From contig JABSQW010000042.1 of NCBI GenBank assembly GCA_013215605.1, forward strand, positions 1 through 35,698: 35,698 bases of DNA, written 5' to 3'. This document shows positions 15,788 to 23,509 of the stretch, piece after piece. Numbering within the stretch: the first letter of the stretch is position 1; every line of letters starts with the position of its first letter. This stretch comes from Myxococcales bacterium (GTDB lineage: Bacteria; Myxococcota_A; UBA9160; SMWR01). The translations under genes and the position numbers were made by a program. Below the pieces are notes generated by a model that did not search any database, was not told the DNA's origin, and was given only the letters and a program-made list of their open reading frames with translations.

Positions 15788-17827
15788 TCAGCGATGGCGC
15801 GGGGTGGGTCGAGACCTGGGAAACCAGGCCGAGGCCGAAACGCCAGCCGCTTCGATGCGGGCCACGATGTCGGGCGCTACGAGGCCTCGGGTGATCTCGT
15901 GGTAGCCACCGCTGTAGAACATCCGGTGGGCGGTCTGGAAGTGAGCGATCGTTTCACGCAGGTGGGCGGGCGATGGTTTTGCGAGGGCGCTCAGAGTGGG
16001 ATTCACGCCGATCCGGTAGCCCTCCGGGTCGCGGTCGGGCACGAGCACCGTCATCTCGCCATCCGCGGCGAAGGCGATCGCGTAGTTGTGCTCCATGACC
16101 GCGCGGCCGCGCTCGGCGGGAACCTGCAGCAGGTCCACGCCGAGGAGCGGCGTCACGTGGTGGGTGCCCAGGAGGCCCGCGATCGTCGGGCCGACGTCGA
16201 TGCTGGATCCGAGGGTGTGGACACGCCGTGGCCCGAGCTTCGACGGATTCAGAAAGAGCACGGGAATGCGGAACGCCTCCATCGGGATCGTCTCCGACCC
16301 GGCGAGACGCGGGCCGTGGTCGGCCATGACGACGAAGAGGGTGTCGTCGAACCAGGGTCTCGTGCGCGCGCGATCGATGAAGTCGCCGATCGCCCAGTCG
16401 GCATAGCTCGCGACGTTCGCCTGCCGCGGCGGAGCCGCGGGGCGGTCGATGCGTCCCTCCGGGAAGGCGAAGGGAGTGTGGTTGGAGACCGTGAGCAGGG
16501 TCATGAAGTAGGGCGCTGCATCGCCCCTGCGGGCGTCGAGGCGTCGGATGGCCTCGGCGAAGAGGTACTCGTCCGCGACGCCCCACACGGTTTCGAAACC
16601 GCTCTCGAGGATGTCGTCCTGATCCAACACGGTGTCGACGCCGATCGTCGACATGAAGGGCGCCATACCGTCGAAGCCCGCTCGCCCCGCGTAGAGGAAT
16701 GCGGTTTCGAAGCCCTCCTGCGCGAGTAGGAGCGGCAGTGAGTTCATCTCCTCGGAGCCCGGCCGGCGCGCCGTCGACGCGCCGGGAATCGGCGGAAACG
16801 AGGTCATGATGGCCTCGATGCCGCGAACCGTGCGCGTGCCCGTCGCATGGATGTTGTCGAAGTAGAGGCCTTCCGCCGCGAGCGCGTTCAGCCGGGGGGC
16901 GATCGGCGTGCCGTCCTCGTGATTCCCCTCGACGAGTGACATCCCGAGCGACTCCTCGATCACGAGGACGACGTTGCGGAAGCGCGGTCCGGCGCCCGCC
17001 GGCCGGTCGGGCGACACACGGCGCAGAAAGCTGCGCACGCCTTCGGGCGCGAGGAACGTCGCGTTGTCCTGGGCGAGTCGAACCCGAACGAGACGCAGCG
17101 ACTCCTCTTCGTCGAGCGTCGGATAGTGACTGTCGTAGTCTTCGGGCTCGGCTCGTGCGGCGCGCGCCAGCGTGTAGAGACCGTTCGCAGCGATCTCGTC
17201 GAGCTCTCGAACGCCGGTGGGGCGGAGCGGGTCGTTGGACAAACCGAGGGCCGCGAAACCGCTGAGGACCGCGCAGGCCACGAAGGCGCGACGCCGTTCG
17301 AACGGCGTGGGCGGTCGCGCGAAGGCCCGACGCATCGGCTCGCGGAGGCAACGGGCGGTCGCAGCGACGAGCAGGGCGAGCGGCGCGCCGGCCGCGGCGA
17401 TCTCGAGCAGGGCATCGAGCAGGAATCCAAACGCCTCCCTGGGAAACTCGAGGTAGGCGAGGATGAGCCGATTCGGTCGGATCGCGAACTCTACGAAAAA
17501 GTAGTACTCCCCCACGGCGACCATGATGAACACCGCCGGCATCACCGCGGCGACGGTGCGCGCGAAGCGCCAACCATCCGCATGGGCGAGCCAGCGCGGG
17601 AACACGAAGAGCGCGATCAGGAACGGCAGGCCCAGGACCAGGCCGGTCGCGAGATCGTTGGCGAGACCCGCGGCAAATGTGAGGGCGAGCGGTCCGGCGA
17701 GCTCACGCAGGGGAGACGCGGTGAACAGGTGGGGCACGAGGTCGAGCAGGGCGATGCGCCCCAGCGTCGCGATGGCGAGATACGTGAAGACGAACCCGAG
17801 CCACAGTCGCAGGCGTCGATCGCTCAT
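15788..17827 (-). CDS. LTA synthase/MdoB-type phosphoglycerol transferase (sulfatase-fold, five-TM)
   Basis: 679 aa, ATG 17827. The N-terminal ~200 residues contain about five transmembrane helices. A linker then leads to an extracytoplasmic alkaline-phosphatase-superfamily domain: NVVLVIEESLG near residue 290 (metal-ligand Glu), a Thr nucleophile in HATGTRTVRGIEA near 331, and VVMADHGPRL near 503 (metal ligands Asp-His). This is the LtaS/MdoB/OpgB layout, in which phosphoglycerol or a related group is moved from phospholipid to a glycan on the outer face of the inner membrane. In a Gram-negative cell a periplasmic glucan or surface glycan is the likely acceptor. It precedes tetR on the same strand by 134 bp. 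Confidence 0.88.
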   Translation of the reverse strand: MSDRRLRLWLGFVFTYLAIATLGRIALLDLVPHLFTASPLRELAGPLALTFAAGLANDLATGLVLGLPFLIALFVFPRWLAHADGWRFARTVAAVMPAVFIMVAVGEYYFFVEFAIRPNRLILAYLEFPREAFGFLLDALLEIAAAGAPLALLVAATARCLREPMRRAFARPPTPFERRRAFVACAVLSGFAALGLSNDPLRPTGVRELDEIAANGLYTLARAARAEPEDYDSHYPTLDEEESLRLVRVRLAQDNATFLAPEGVRSFLRRVSPDRPAGAGPRFRNVVLVIEESLGMSLVEGNHEDGTPIAPRLNALAAEGLYFDNIHATGTRTVRGIEAIMTSFPPIPGASTARRPGSEEMNSLPLLLAQEGFETAFLYAGRAGFDGMAPFMSTIGVDTVLDQDDILESGFETVWGVADEYLFAEAIRRLDARRGDAAPYFMTLLTVSNHTPFAFPEGRIDRPAAPPRQANVASYADWAIGDFIDRARTRPWFDDTLFVVMADHGPRLAGSETIPMEAFRIPVLFLNPSKLGPRRVHTLGSSIDVGPTIAGLLGTHHVTPLLGVDLLQVPAERGRAVMEHNYAIAFAADGEMTVLVPDRDPEGYRIGVNPTLSALAKPSPAHLRETIAHFQTAHRMFYSGGYHEITRGLVAPDIVARIEAAGVSASAWFPRSRPTPRHR

Positions 17828-18163
17828 TGGGCCTCGTGGGGAGGGGCAAAGCGACCCGGGTCGGGCCGGCGTAGAGGTGAATGAAAACGAACGAGACTGC
17901 GTCCACCCCTGGCGATGAAGGGCGCGCGACGCGGGAATCTAGAGGTTTGGCCCTTTCGGGGCCAGCACCGGTTCAGGGGATCCGAGATGCACATGCGGTT
18001 GGCGGTCCGATCTGCTGAAATACGCCTCCCCGTCGCGCCCGCGAAAACGGGAGCGGCGCGGCGACCAGAGCGCCTGTCCGGTCCGTTCCCGCGCCGCGGG
18101 GCGGCGAGTGCCATGGCGGGAAACTCCGGAGCGGGGACTCCGGGCGGGAGGAAGCCTGTTTCG
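17828..18163. other. 336-bp divergent intergenic region
   Basis: Lies between the divergent starts of the LtaS-type gene (17827) and the MlaC-like gene (18164). The plus-strand frame stays open back to 17915, but this part reads as low-complexity Arg/Gly/Ala-rich residues. A small hairpin TGGCCC, TTTCG, GGGCCA occurs at 17948-17964. No convincing promoter was seen. Confidence 0.4.
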
Positions 18164-18883
18164 ATGCCGCACGGCCCCGTGCATTTCTTGACGACTCGGC
18201 TCCGCCAGGCGGCCGGGCGCTCAGTCGTGAGCCTGGTGTTGGCCGTGTCCGCGGCGCCGGCCGGGGCGGATGCCCCGCAGGATGCGGTGTCGGCCATTGA
18301 GGGGCTCCACGACACGTTGATCGCGGCGATGAAGGACGCCGACGCGCTCGGTTTCGCCGGACGTCGAGAGCTCATCGCTCCCGCCGCGACCGATGTGTTC
18401 GACTTCACGTTCATGGCCGTCAAGTCGCTCGGTCCCCACGCTCGAAAGCTCTCCGAGGGAGATCGCCTGCGCTGGATCGATGCATTCGCGCTCTTCGTCA
18501 CGTCGAATCTCGCACGGCAGTTCGACGGGTATTCCGGCGAAGTATTCGAGACTCGCGCGGTCGATAGCGCGCCGCGCGACACGCTGATCGTGCAGACGGT
18601 CCTCGTGCGACCCGACGACGACGACGTACGACTCTACTACCGGCTTCGCTCGCTGGCGGTGTCGAACCCCGCGTCGGCTGCCGACGACACGCCCGCGGAG
18701 ACGACCGACGGTGAGGTGGATGACGAACCCGAGACGGCCGTCAGCTGGCACGTGATCGACGTGTACTCGAACGGCACGGTCAGCGAGCTGGCGCTGAGGC
18801 GTTCCGAGTTCTCGGGCCTGTTCAGGCGCCAGGGATTCGAGAAGCTCGTCGAGACCGTGGTGACCAAGGCCAACCGCGAATGA
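18164..18883 (+). CDS. MlaC/Ttg2D-like periplasmic phospholipid-binding protein
   Basis: 239 aa from ATG 18164, chosen because it gives a signal peptide (about residues 8-36, ending AAPAGADA) and has GGGAGGAAG upstream; upstream in-frame starts only add low-complexity residues. The mature part has the MlaC pattern: VSAIEGLHDTLIAAMKDAD, LIAPAATDVFDFTFMAVKSLG, LRWIDAFALFVTSNLARQFDGYSGE, then VQTVLVRP and a C-terminal FSGLFRRQGFEKLVETV. MlaC shuttles phospholipids between inner and outer membranes, normally with MlaFEDB. No such partners are nearby. It instead converges, 3 bp apart, with an ABC-2 exporter. An acidic insert (residues 177-198) interrupts the beta region. Confidence 0.85.
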   Translation: MPHGPVHFLTTRLRQAAGRSVVSLVLAVSAAPAGADAPQDAVSAIEGLHDTLIAAMKDADALGFAGRRELIAPAATDVFDFTFMAVKSLGPHARKLSEGDRLRWIDAFALFVTSNLARQFDGYSGEVFETRAVDSAPRDTLIVQTVLVRPDDDDVRLYYRLRSLAVSNPASAADDTPAETTDGEVDDEPETAVSWHVIDVYSNGTVSELALRRSEFSGLFRRQGFEKLVETVVTKANRE

Positions 18884-18886
18884 TCG

Positions 18887-19654
18887 CTAGCTGATCAGGC
18901 GCTCGCGGATGGCGCGTCGGGTCCAGGCGAGCAGTGCGCCCGAGACGATCAGCACGTACGCGAGGTCCCAAGCGACCGTCCACGACCACGCACCCTCGAA
19001 CGCGGCGCGCGCGAGGCGGACCGGGTGCAGCAACGGGAGGAGCTCGGCCACGAGGAGCAACGGTCCCGCGAGGCGCTCCCTGATCGGGAAGAATACGTCC
19101 GAGAAGAGGAACAGCGGCGTCAGGAACAGCGTGAAGTAGAAGCTGAACAGGTCCATGTTGGGAATGCGCAGCGTGAAGGCGAGGCCGACCACCGCGAAGA
19201 GCAGACCCGCGATGGGGATGACGGGAATCGCGAGGAGGGCCGACGGCATCGGCGCGAGGCCGAAAGCTGCCACGGCGAGAAAGAAGCTCCCGCCGTAGAT
19301 CAGGACCCGTGTCATCGCCCAGGCGATCTCACCGATGAGAATGTCGTCTGCCTCGAGGGGTGTGGTGAGCATCGCGTCGTAGGCGTGCTCGTAGTGGAGC
19401 CGTACGAACACGTTGTACGTGACCTCGAAGCTCGCCCCGTTCATCGCCGCGACGCAGACGAGGCCCGGCGCGAGGAACTCGATGTAGGACGTGCCGCCCA
19501 TCTGTTCGATGTACGCCCCGACGCCGATGCCGATCGCCGAGAGGTAGAAGACCGGCTCGAAGAAGTTTGGCAGCAGCGTGAGCTTCCACGTGCGCCGGTA
19601 CATGGACGCGCTGCGGCGCCAGACCGCGAAGGCGTGCGGCCAGGACACGCTCAC
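18887..19654 (-). CDS. ABC-2 type exporter permease (NodJ-like)
   Basis: 255 aa with six predicted membrane helices and the ABC-2 permease pattern: MYRRTWKLTLLPNFFEPVFYLSAIGIGVG at the N-terminus, EFLAPGLVCVAAMNGASFEVTYNVFVRLHYEHAYDAMLTTPL, and FTLFLTPLFLFSDVFFPI. These motifs are those of NodJ-type permeases, which export lipo-oligosaccharide-like substrates. GTG start at 19654 overlaps the ATPase stop as GTGA. It forms an exporter with the preceding ATPase; substrate unknown. Confidence 0.92.
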   Translation of the reverse strand: MSVSWPHAFAVWRRSASMYRRTWKLTLLPNFFEPVFYLSAIGIGVGAYIEQMGGTSYIEFLAPGLVCVAAMNGASFEVTYNVFVRLHYEHAYDAMLTTPLEADDILIGEIAWAMTRVLIYGGSFFLAVAAFGLAPMPSALLAIPVIPIAGLLFAVVGLAFTLRIPNMDLFSFYFTLFLTPLFLFSDVFFPIRERLAGPLLLVAELLPLLHPVRLARAAFEGAWSWTVAWDLAYVLIVSGALLAWTRRAIRERLIS

Positions 19655-20637
19655 GCGCCGCCCTCGAGCTTCGCCCCGGTGGCGGTGAGGAACACGTCCT
19701 CGAGGTTCGCGGGGCGGACGATCAGCGCGCGGCGCTCACCGCCGTCGAGCCGGTGGATGGCGGCGACCACGGGGTCGCTGTCGTCGGAGTACAGCGTGAG
19801 GCGGTTGCCAATGCGCAGCGGGCGGGCCGCGCCGGAAAGAGCGGCTTCGAGTCGCACTGCTTCGGCCCGCGTGCAGTCGAGTTCGACCGCCTCGCGTGCG
19901 AGGCGGGTCTCGATGAGCTCGCGCGGCGCTCCCTCGCACACCCGACGCCCAGCGCTCATGATCGCCACGCGGTCGCACAGGCGTTCGGCCTCGTCCATGT
20001 AGTGGGTCGTCACGATCACGGTCGTGCCGCGGGCGCGCAGGTCGCGAATCCGCGACCAGAGCGCGAGGCGTACCGCGGGGTCGAGGCCCGTGGTCGGCTC
20101 GTCGAGGATCAGAAGTTCCGGGTCGTTGATGAGCGACATGGCGATCGCGATGCGGCGCTGGAGTCCACCGGAGAGCGCCCGCACCGGAAGGCGGGCGTGG
20201 CTGCCGAGTTCGAGGAAATCGACGAGCTCTTCGATGCGGCGAGACAGCTCTGCGCCCGGCAGGCGGTGGTAGCGTCCGAAGATGCGCAGGTTTTCGACAG
20301 CCGAGAGCGCTTCGATCAGTACGTTCTCCTGAAGCGTCACGCCGAGACGCGCGCGTACGGCGCGGGGATCGGCGCCGATGTCGATGCCGAATACGCGAAT
20401 CGTGCCGGCCGTCGGCCGGGTCACGCCGTAGATCATTCGCAGACTCGTGGTCTTCCCGGCACCGTTCGGGCCCAGGAGGCCGAAGCAGCCGCCGCGCGGA
20501 ACGTCGAGGTCGAGCGCGTCGACGGCGGTGTAGGCTCCGAAGCGTTTCACGACGCCGCGGATCTCGACGACGGACGAGTCGTCGGCCCGCGGGGTGCGGT
20601 CGCTCGCTGCGATGGATTCGGCGGGAGGGGTCGTCAT
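19651..20637 (-). CDS. ABC transporter ATP-binding protein (NodI-like)
   Basis: 328 aa, ATG 20637. Walker A GPNGAGKT at residues 56-63, signature LSGGLQRR near 160, Walker B LLILDEP with the following TTGLDP near 175, and the H-loop TTHYMDEAERL. The C-terminal ~90 residues form the small beta domain common in DRA/NodI exporter ATPases. A ~20-residue N-terminal extension precedes the ATPase core. It powers the ABC-2 permease encoded immediately downstream with a 4-bp overlap. Divergent from an LLM oxidoreductase gene. Confidence 0.95.
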   Translation of the reverse strand: MTTPPAESIAASDRTPRADDSSVVEIRGVVKRFGAYTAVDALDLDVPRGGCFGLLGPNGAGKTTSLRMIYGVTRPTAGTIRVFGIDIGADPRAVRARLGVTLQENVLIEALSAVENLRIFGRYHRLPGAELSRRIEELVDFLELGSHARLPVRALSGGLQRRIAIAMSLINDPELLILDEPTTGLDPAVRLALWSRIRDLRARGTTVIVTTHYMDEAERLCDRVAIMSAGRRVCEGAPRELIETRLAREAVELDCTRAEAVRLEAALSGAARPLRIGNRLTLYSDDSDPVVAAIHRLDGGERRALIVRPANLEDVFLTATGAKLEGGA

Positions 20638-20726
20638 CGGTTCGATCCGTCACCCGCGGTGGATGCGGGGGGCGCGGGTAGGGTACAACGGTGCGGCGCA
20701 GCGTCGCGCAACCCGAGGAGAACGGC

Positions 20727-21740
20727 GTGAAGGTCGACGGTGGACTCTTGATCGGTGGACTCGCGGAGGCGTCCGCGAGGGCTCGCGCCCTCGAGGCGGA
20801 CGGCTACGACGGCATCGTGTCGGCGGAGGTCTCGAACGACCCGTTCCTCCCTCTCGCGCTCGCCGCCGAGCAGACGGAGCGCGTCGAGCTCATGACGTCG
20901 ATTGCCGTCGCGTTCGCGCGAAACCCGATGATCCTCGCGAACACGAGCCACGACCTGAACCTGGTCTCGAAGGGTCGCTTCATCCTCGGGATCGGGTCGC
21001 AGATCCGGCCGCACATCACGAAACGCTTCAGCATGCCGTGGTCGCAACCCGCGGCTCGCATGCGCGAGTTCATCCTCGCGATGCGGGCGATCTGGGACTG
21101 CTGGTACCGCGGGGAGCCGCTGGCGTTTCGTGGCGATTTCTACACCCACACCCTGATGACGCCCAACTTCACCCCGCAGGACGCCACCTACGGCGAGCCG
21201 AGGGTATTTCTGGCCGCGGTGGGGCCGCGCATGACGGAAGTGGCCGGCGAGGTCGCCGACGGAATGATCGCCCACGGCTTCACGACCGAGCGGTATCTGC
21301 GCGAGGTGTCGCTGCCCGCCCTGGAGAAGGGGCTCGCGAGGTCCGCCCGGTCGAGGTCCGACTTCGAAATTTCTTGTCCCGTCTTCGTCGTCACGGGCGC
21401 CGACGAGGAGAGCTTCACGAAGTCTCGCGAGATGGTGGGGCGGCAGATCTCCTTCTACGGGTCGACGCCCGCGTACCGCCCGGTCCTCGAACTCTGCGGC
21501 CGCGGCGAGCTTCAGACCGAGCTCAACCATCTCTCGAAGCAGGGGCGCTGGGACGACATGGCGACGCTCATCGACGACGACCTCGTCGAGGAGTTCGCGG
21601 TGGTGGGACGCCCCGAAGAGGTCCCCGAGCTGATTCGAAAGCGCTTCGGCGATCTGATCGACCGCATGATGTGCACGTTCCAGCTCGGCGATCCCGAGCT
21701 GCAGAAGGCGATGCTGGCGGCACTCCGCGACACCGCGTAG
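20727..21740 (+). CDS. LLM class oxidoreductase, probably F420-dependent
   Basis: 337 aa from GTG 20727, preceded by GAGGAG (20715-20720) at six bases; an earlier GTG at 20691 lacks a ribosome site. Luciferase-like TIM-barrel pattern: KVDGGLLIGGLAEASARARALEADGYDGIVSAEVSNDPFLPLALAAE, then VELMTSIAVAFARNPMILANTSHDLNLVSKGRFILGIGSQ. These fit the mycobacterial-type F420-dependent subgroup (TIGR03617-like) better than FMN luciferases. It likely performs a hydride transfer on an unknown carbonyl, alcohol or enone. F420 use is inferred from family only. Converges with an NTF2-like gene 34 bp downstream. Confidence 0.9.
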   Translation: MKVDGGLLIGGLAEASARARALEADGYDGIVSAEVSNDPFLPLALAAEQTERVELMTSIAVAFARNPMILANTSHDLNLVSKGRFILGIGSQIRPHITKRFSMPWSQPAARMREFILAMRAIWDCWYRGEPLAFRGDFYTHTLMTPNFTPQDATYGEPRVFLAAVGPRMTEVAGEVADGMIAHGFTTERYLREVSLPALEKGLARSARSRSDFEISCPVFVVTGADEESFTKSREMVGRQISFYGSTPAYRPVLELCGRGELQTELNHLSKQGRWDDMATLIDDDLVEEFAVVGRPEEVPELIRKRFGDLIDRMMCTFQLGDPELQKAMLAALRDTA

Positions 21741-21774
21741 TCGCGAGGAGCAGGCGCGGTGGATCCGCGAGCTT

Positions 21775-22227
21775 TCAGCCGTTGCTGGAGTCGACGCGCT
21801 GCTGCCAGCTCTTGATCATCGTCCCGAAGTGGCTGGGGTTGTAGATGTCTTCCTCGTACGACCACTGCAACTCGCCGGCGTACTTCAGCAGGGTGAAGTT
21901 GTACGCCTGATGGAGACTGCCGTCCCCGGGGTCCAGCATCCGGTTCCAGACCTGCGCGACGATCCAACCGCGTTCTTCGTCGATCATGTACCACTCGATC
22001 GGGAAGAACTTCATCTGGTCGTTGGGCGGCGTGGACATGGTCTTCTGGATCCAGCCGTAGATCGCCTCGCGACCGCCGAAGGTTCCGAAGAGGTGTTCGA
22101 CGTATGTCGCATCCTCGGTAAAGAGGTCGGCCCACGGGCGCCAGTCGCCACTCGTTCCGGCCCGGAGCGCTGTGGCCTGGTAGTGGTCGAAGGCCCGCTC
22201 GAGTTCTTCGCGACTGAATTTTCCCAT
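21775..22227 (-). CDS. NTF2/SnoaL-like family protein
   Basis: 150 aa from ATG 22227 (GGAG eight bases upstream); a GTG at 22236 is directly abutted by GGAG and is less likely. The cone-shaped NTF2-like fold is indicated by FSREELERAFDHYQATAL, GDWRPWADLFTEDATYVEHLFGTFGGREAIYGWIQKTM, and the beta-rich EWYMIDEERGWIVAQVWNRM. Such proteins act as small isomerases, hydrolases or dehydratases, or bind ligands. Context among LLM, SDR and acyl-CoA genes suggests a degradative role. Substrate unknown. Confidence 0.88.
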   Translation of the reverse strand: MGKFSREELERAFDHYQATALRAGTSGDWRPWADLFTEDATYVEHLFGTFGGREAIYGWIQKTMSTPPNDQMKFFPIEWYMIDEERGWIVAQVWNRMLDPGDGSLHQAYNFTLLKYAGELQWSYEEDIYNPSHFGTMIKSWQQRVDSSNG

Positions 22228-22684
22228 CCGCTTCACTCCGCCTTTTTGAGGGGTCGGGTTCCGGGGTCCGAAGGCCGAAACCGTGTCGGACCGATTATCT
22301 GCGCCGAGGGGGGTTCCGCCAAGCCCTTACTGCGGAAGCGGAAAGAAGTGCCGTTTCCCCCGAACGGGTCCCCGGGTGCGGACTCTGGGGAGACGACTCC
22401 CATCCCCTATCCGGGGGGTGGTCGGCCCACGCAAGTTCGCCTCTGATCAAGGGAATTCGCCTTTATTTGAGTTGGTGAATCAGGTTATGCTTCACGCGCT
22501 GAGGGCCCGGCGGTAGGATCTGTCTGATTCCCGAGTTGGATTCGTGGGCGCGAAGCCGCATTCGTTGCAGCGCGACGGAGGCGGACACGCCCAACCACCG
22601 ACCCGAGGGCGATACGGGTACTAGGCCAAGCGGGGTTCCGGCACAGGGTCCCCGCGCGGAGTCCCGGTCAGGGAGCAGCCACGA
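22228..22684. other. 457-bp divergent intergenic region
   Basis: Separates the NTF2-like gene (minus) from the outer-membrane barrel gene (plus). No gene was found on either strand. GGTCCGA and TCGGACC form a 7-bp inverted repeat with a 14-base spacer at 22265-22292, close to the NTF2-like start. A locally AT-rich patch at 22454-22495 contains TTGAGT, a TATGCT-like box and a GTGAA/TTCAC inverted repeat (22475-22495). The spacing is poor for a standard promoter. Confidence 0.35.
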
Positions 22685-23494
22685 ATGATGCGAAGAGCCG
22701 TCGGACTCGCCGCCGCGATACTGGTGTTGTCGCCGGCCGTGGTTTGGTCGGAAGACGACGAGGCGGCACCGGGGTTCTCAGACCCCGGCTGGTACCTGGG
22801 CCTCGGAGTCACGTTCGATCGGCTCGCGAACGGCACCGAAATTCGCGGCTTCAGAGGCACCATCAGCAACGAGCCGCTCACCGGGATCAACGTCAAGAAC
22901 ACCCTCGGAGTCAATGCCCGTGTCGGGTATCGGTTGTTCGACTACCTCGCGGTCGAACTCGACGCCGACTACCTGCCCGAGATCGTCACCGAGGCGAACT
23001 ACAACCAGAACACCATCGTCTGTAGCGGACCCATACCCGCACAAAAAGTTTGCACGGAGCTGAGCAACGCCGGGCGCGCGGTGTATGCGGAGAATCAGCG
23101 CCAGACCAGCTTGCTGTTGATGACCGCGAACGTGAAGGTCCCGCTGCTCACCGGGCGCTTCCAGCCGTTTCTGCTCGCGGGCCTCGGCTTCTACCACGAC
23201 AGCTCGGTGGACTCGCCGGCGAAGATTACCGATGGTGTCCTCGGCGAGGACGTCCCTGCAAATACAGCGGAGTACATCAAGGTCACGAATGCGCACGTCG
23301 GCGAGATGAACCTCTCGAATAGCGGCTTCGGCTTCGCCGCGCGTCTCGGCGGTGGCCTCGATCTCTTCTTCACCGAGACGTTCGGGATGACGGCCGACAT
23401 TGCCTGGATCTATCCCCAGGATCTGAAGGGGCTACCGATCGAGGACCCGAGCTTCGTGTACACGAGGGTGGGTCTTGTCTACCGCTTCCGGTAG
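22685..23494 (+). CDS. Outer-membrane beta-barrel protein (OmpA/OMP_b-brl-like)
   Basis: 269 aa, ATG 22685 with GGGAG nine bases upstream. Residues 1-22 form a signal peptide (AVGLAAAILVLSPAVVWS). The mature protein alternates short amphipathic strands: WYLGLGVTFDRL, LGVNARVGYRLFDYLAVELDADYL, LLMTANVKVPL, FQPFLLAGLGFYH, GFAARLGGGLDLFFTETFGMTADIAWIY. It ends in a terminal aromatic strand TRVGLVYRFR whose final residues suit BAM recognition. Two Cys (in IVCSGP and KVCTEL) flank a loop and may form a disulfide. Probably an 8-stranded barrel of unknown role; no peptidoglycan-binding domain is present. Confidence 0.88.
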   Translation: MMRRAVGLAAAILVLSPAVVWSEDDEAAPGFSDPGWYLGLGVTFDRLANGTEIRGFRGTISNEPLTGINVKNTLGVNARVGYRLFDYLAVELDADYLPEIVTEANYNQNTIVCSGPIPAQKVCTELSNAGRAVYAENQRQTSLLLMTANVKVPLLTGRFQPFLLAGLGFYHDSSVDSPAKITDGVLGEDVPANTAEYIKVTNAHVGEMNLSNSGFGFAARLGGGLDLFFTETFGMTADIAWIYPQDLKGLPIEDPSFVYTRVGLVYRFR

Positions 23495-23509
23495 ACGCGG
23501 GCGGATCCA

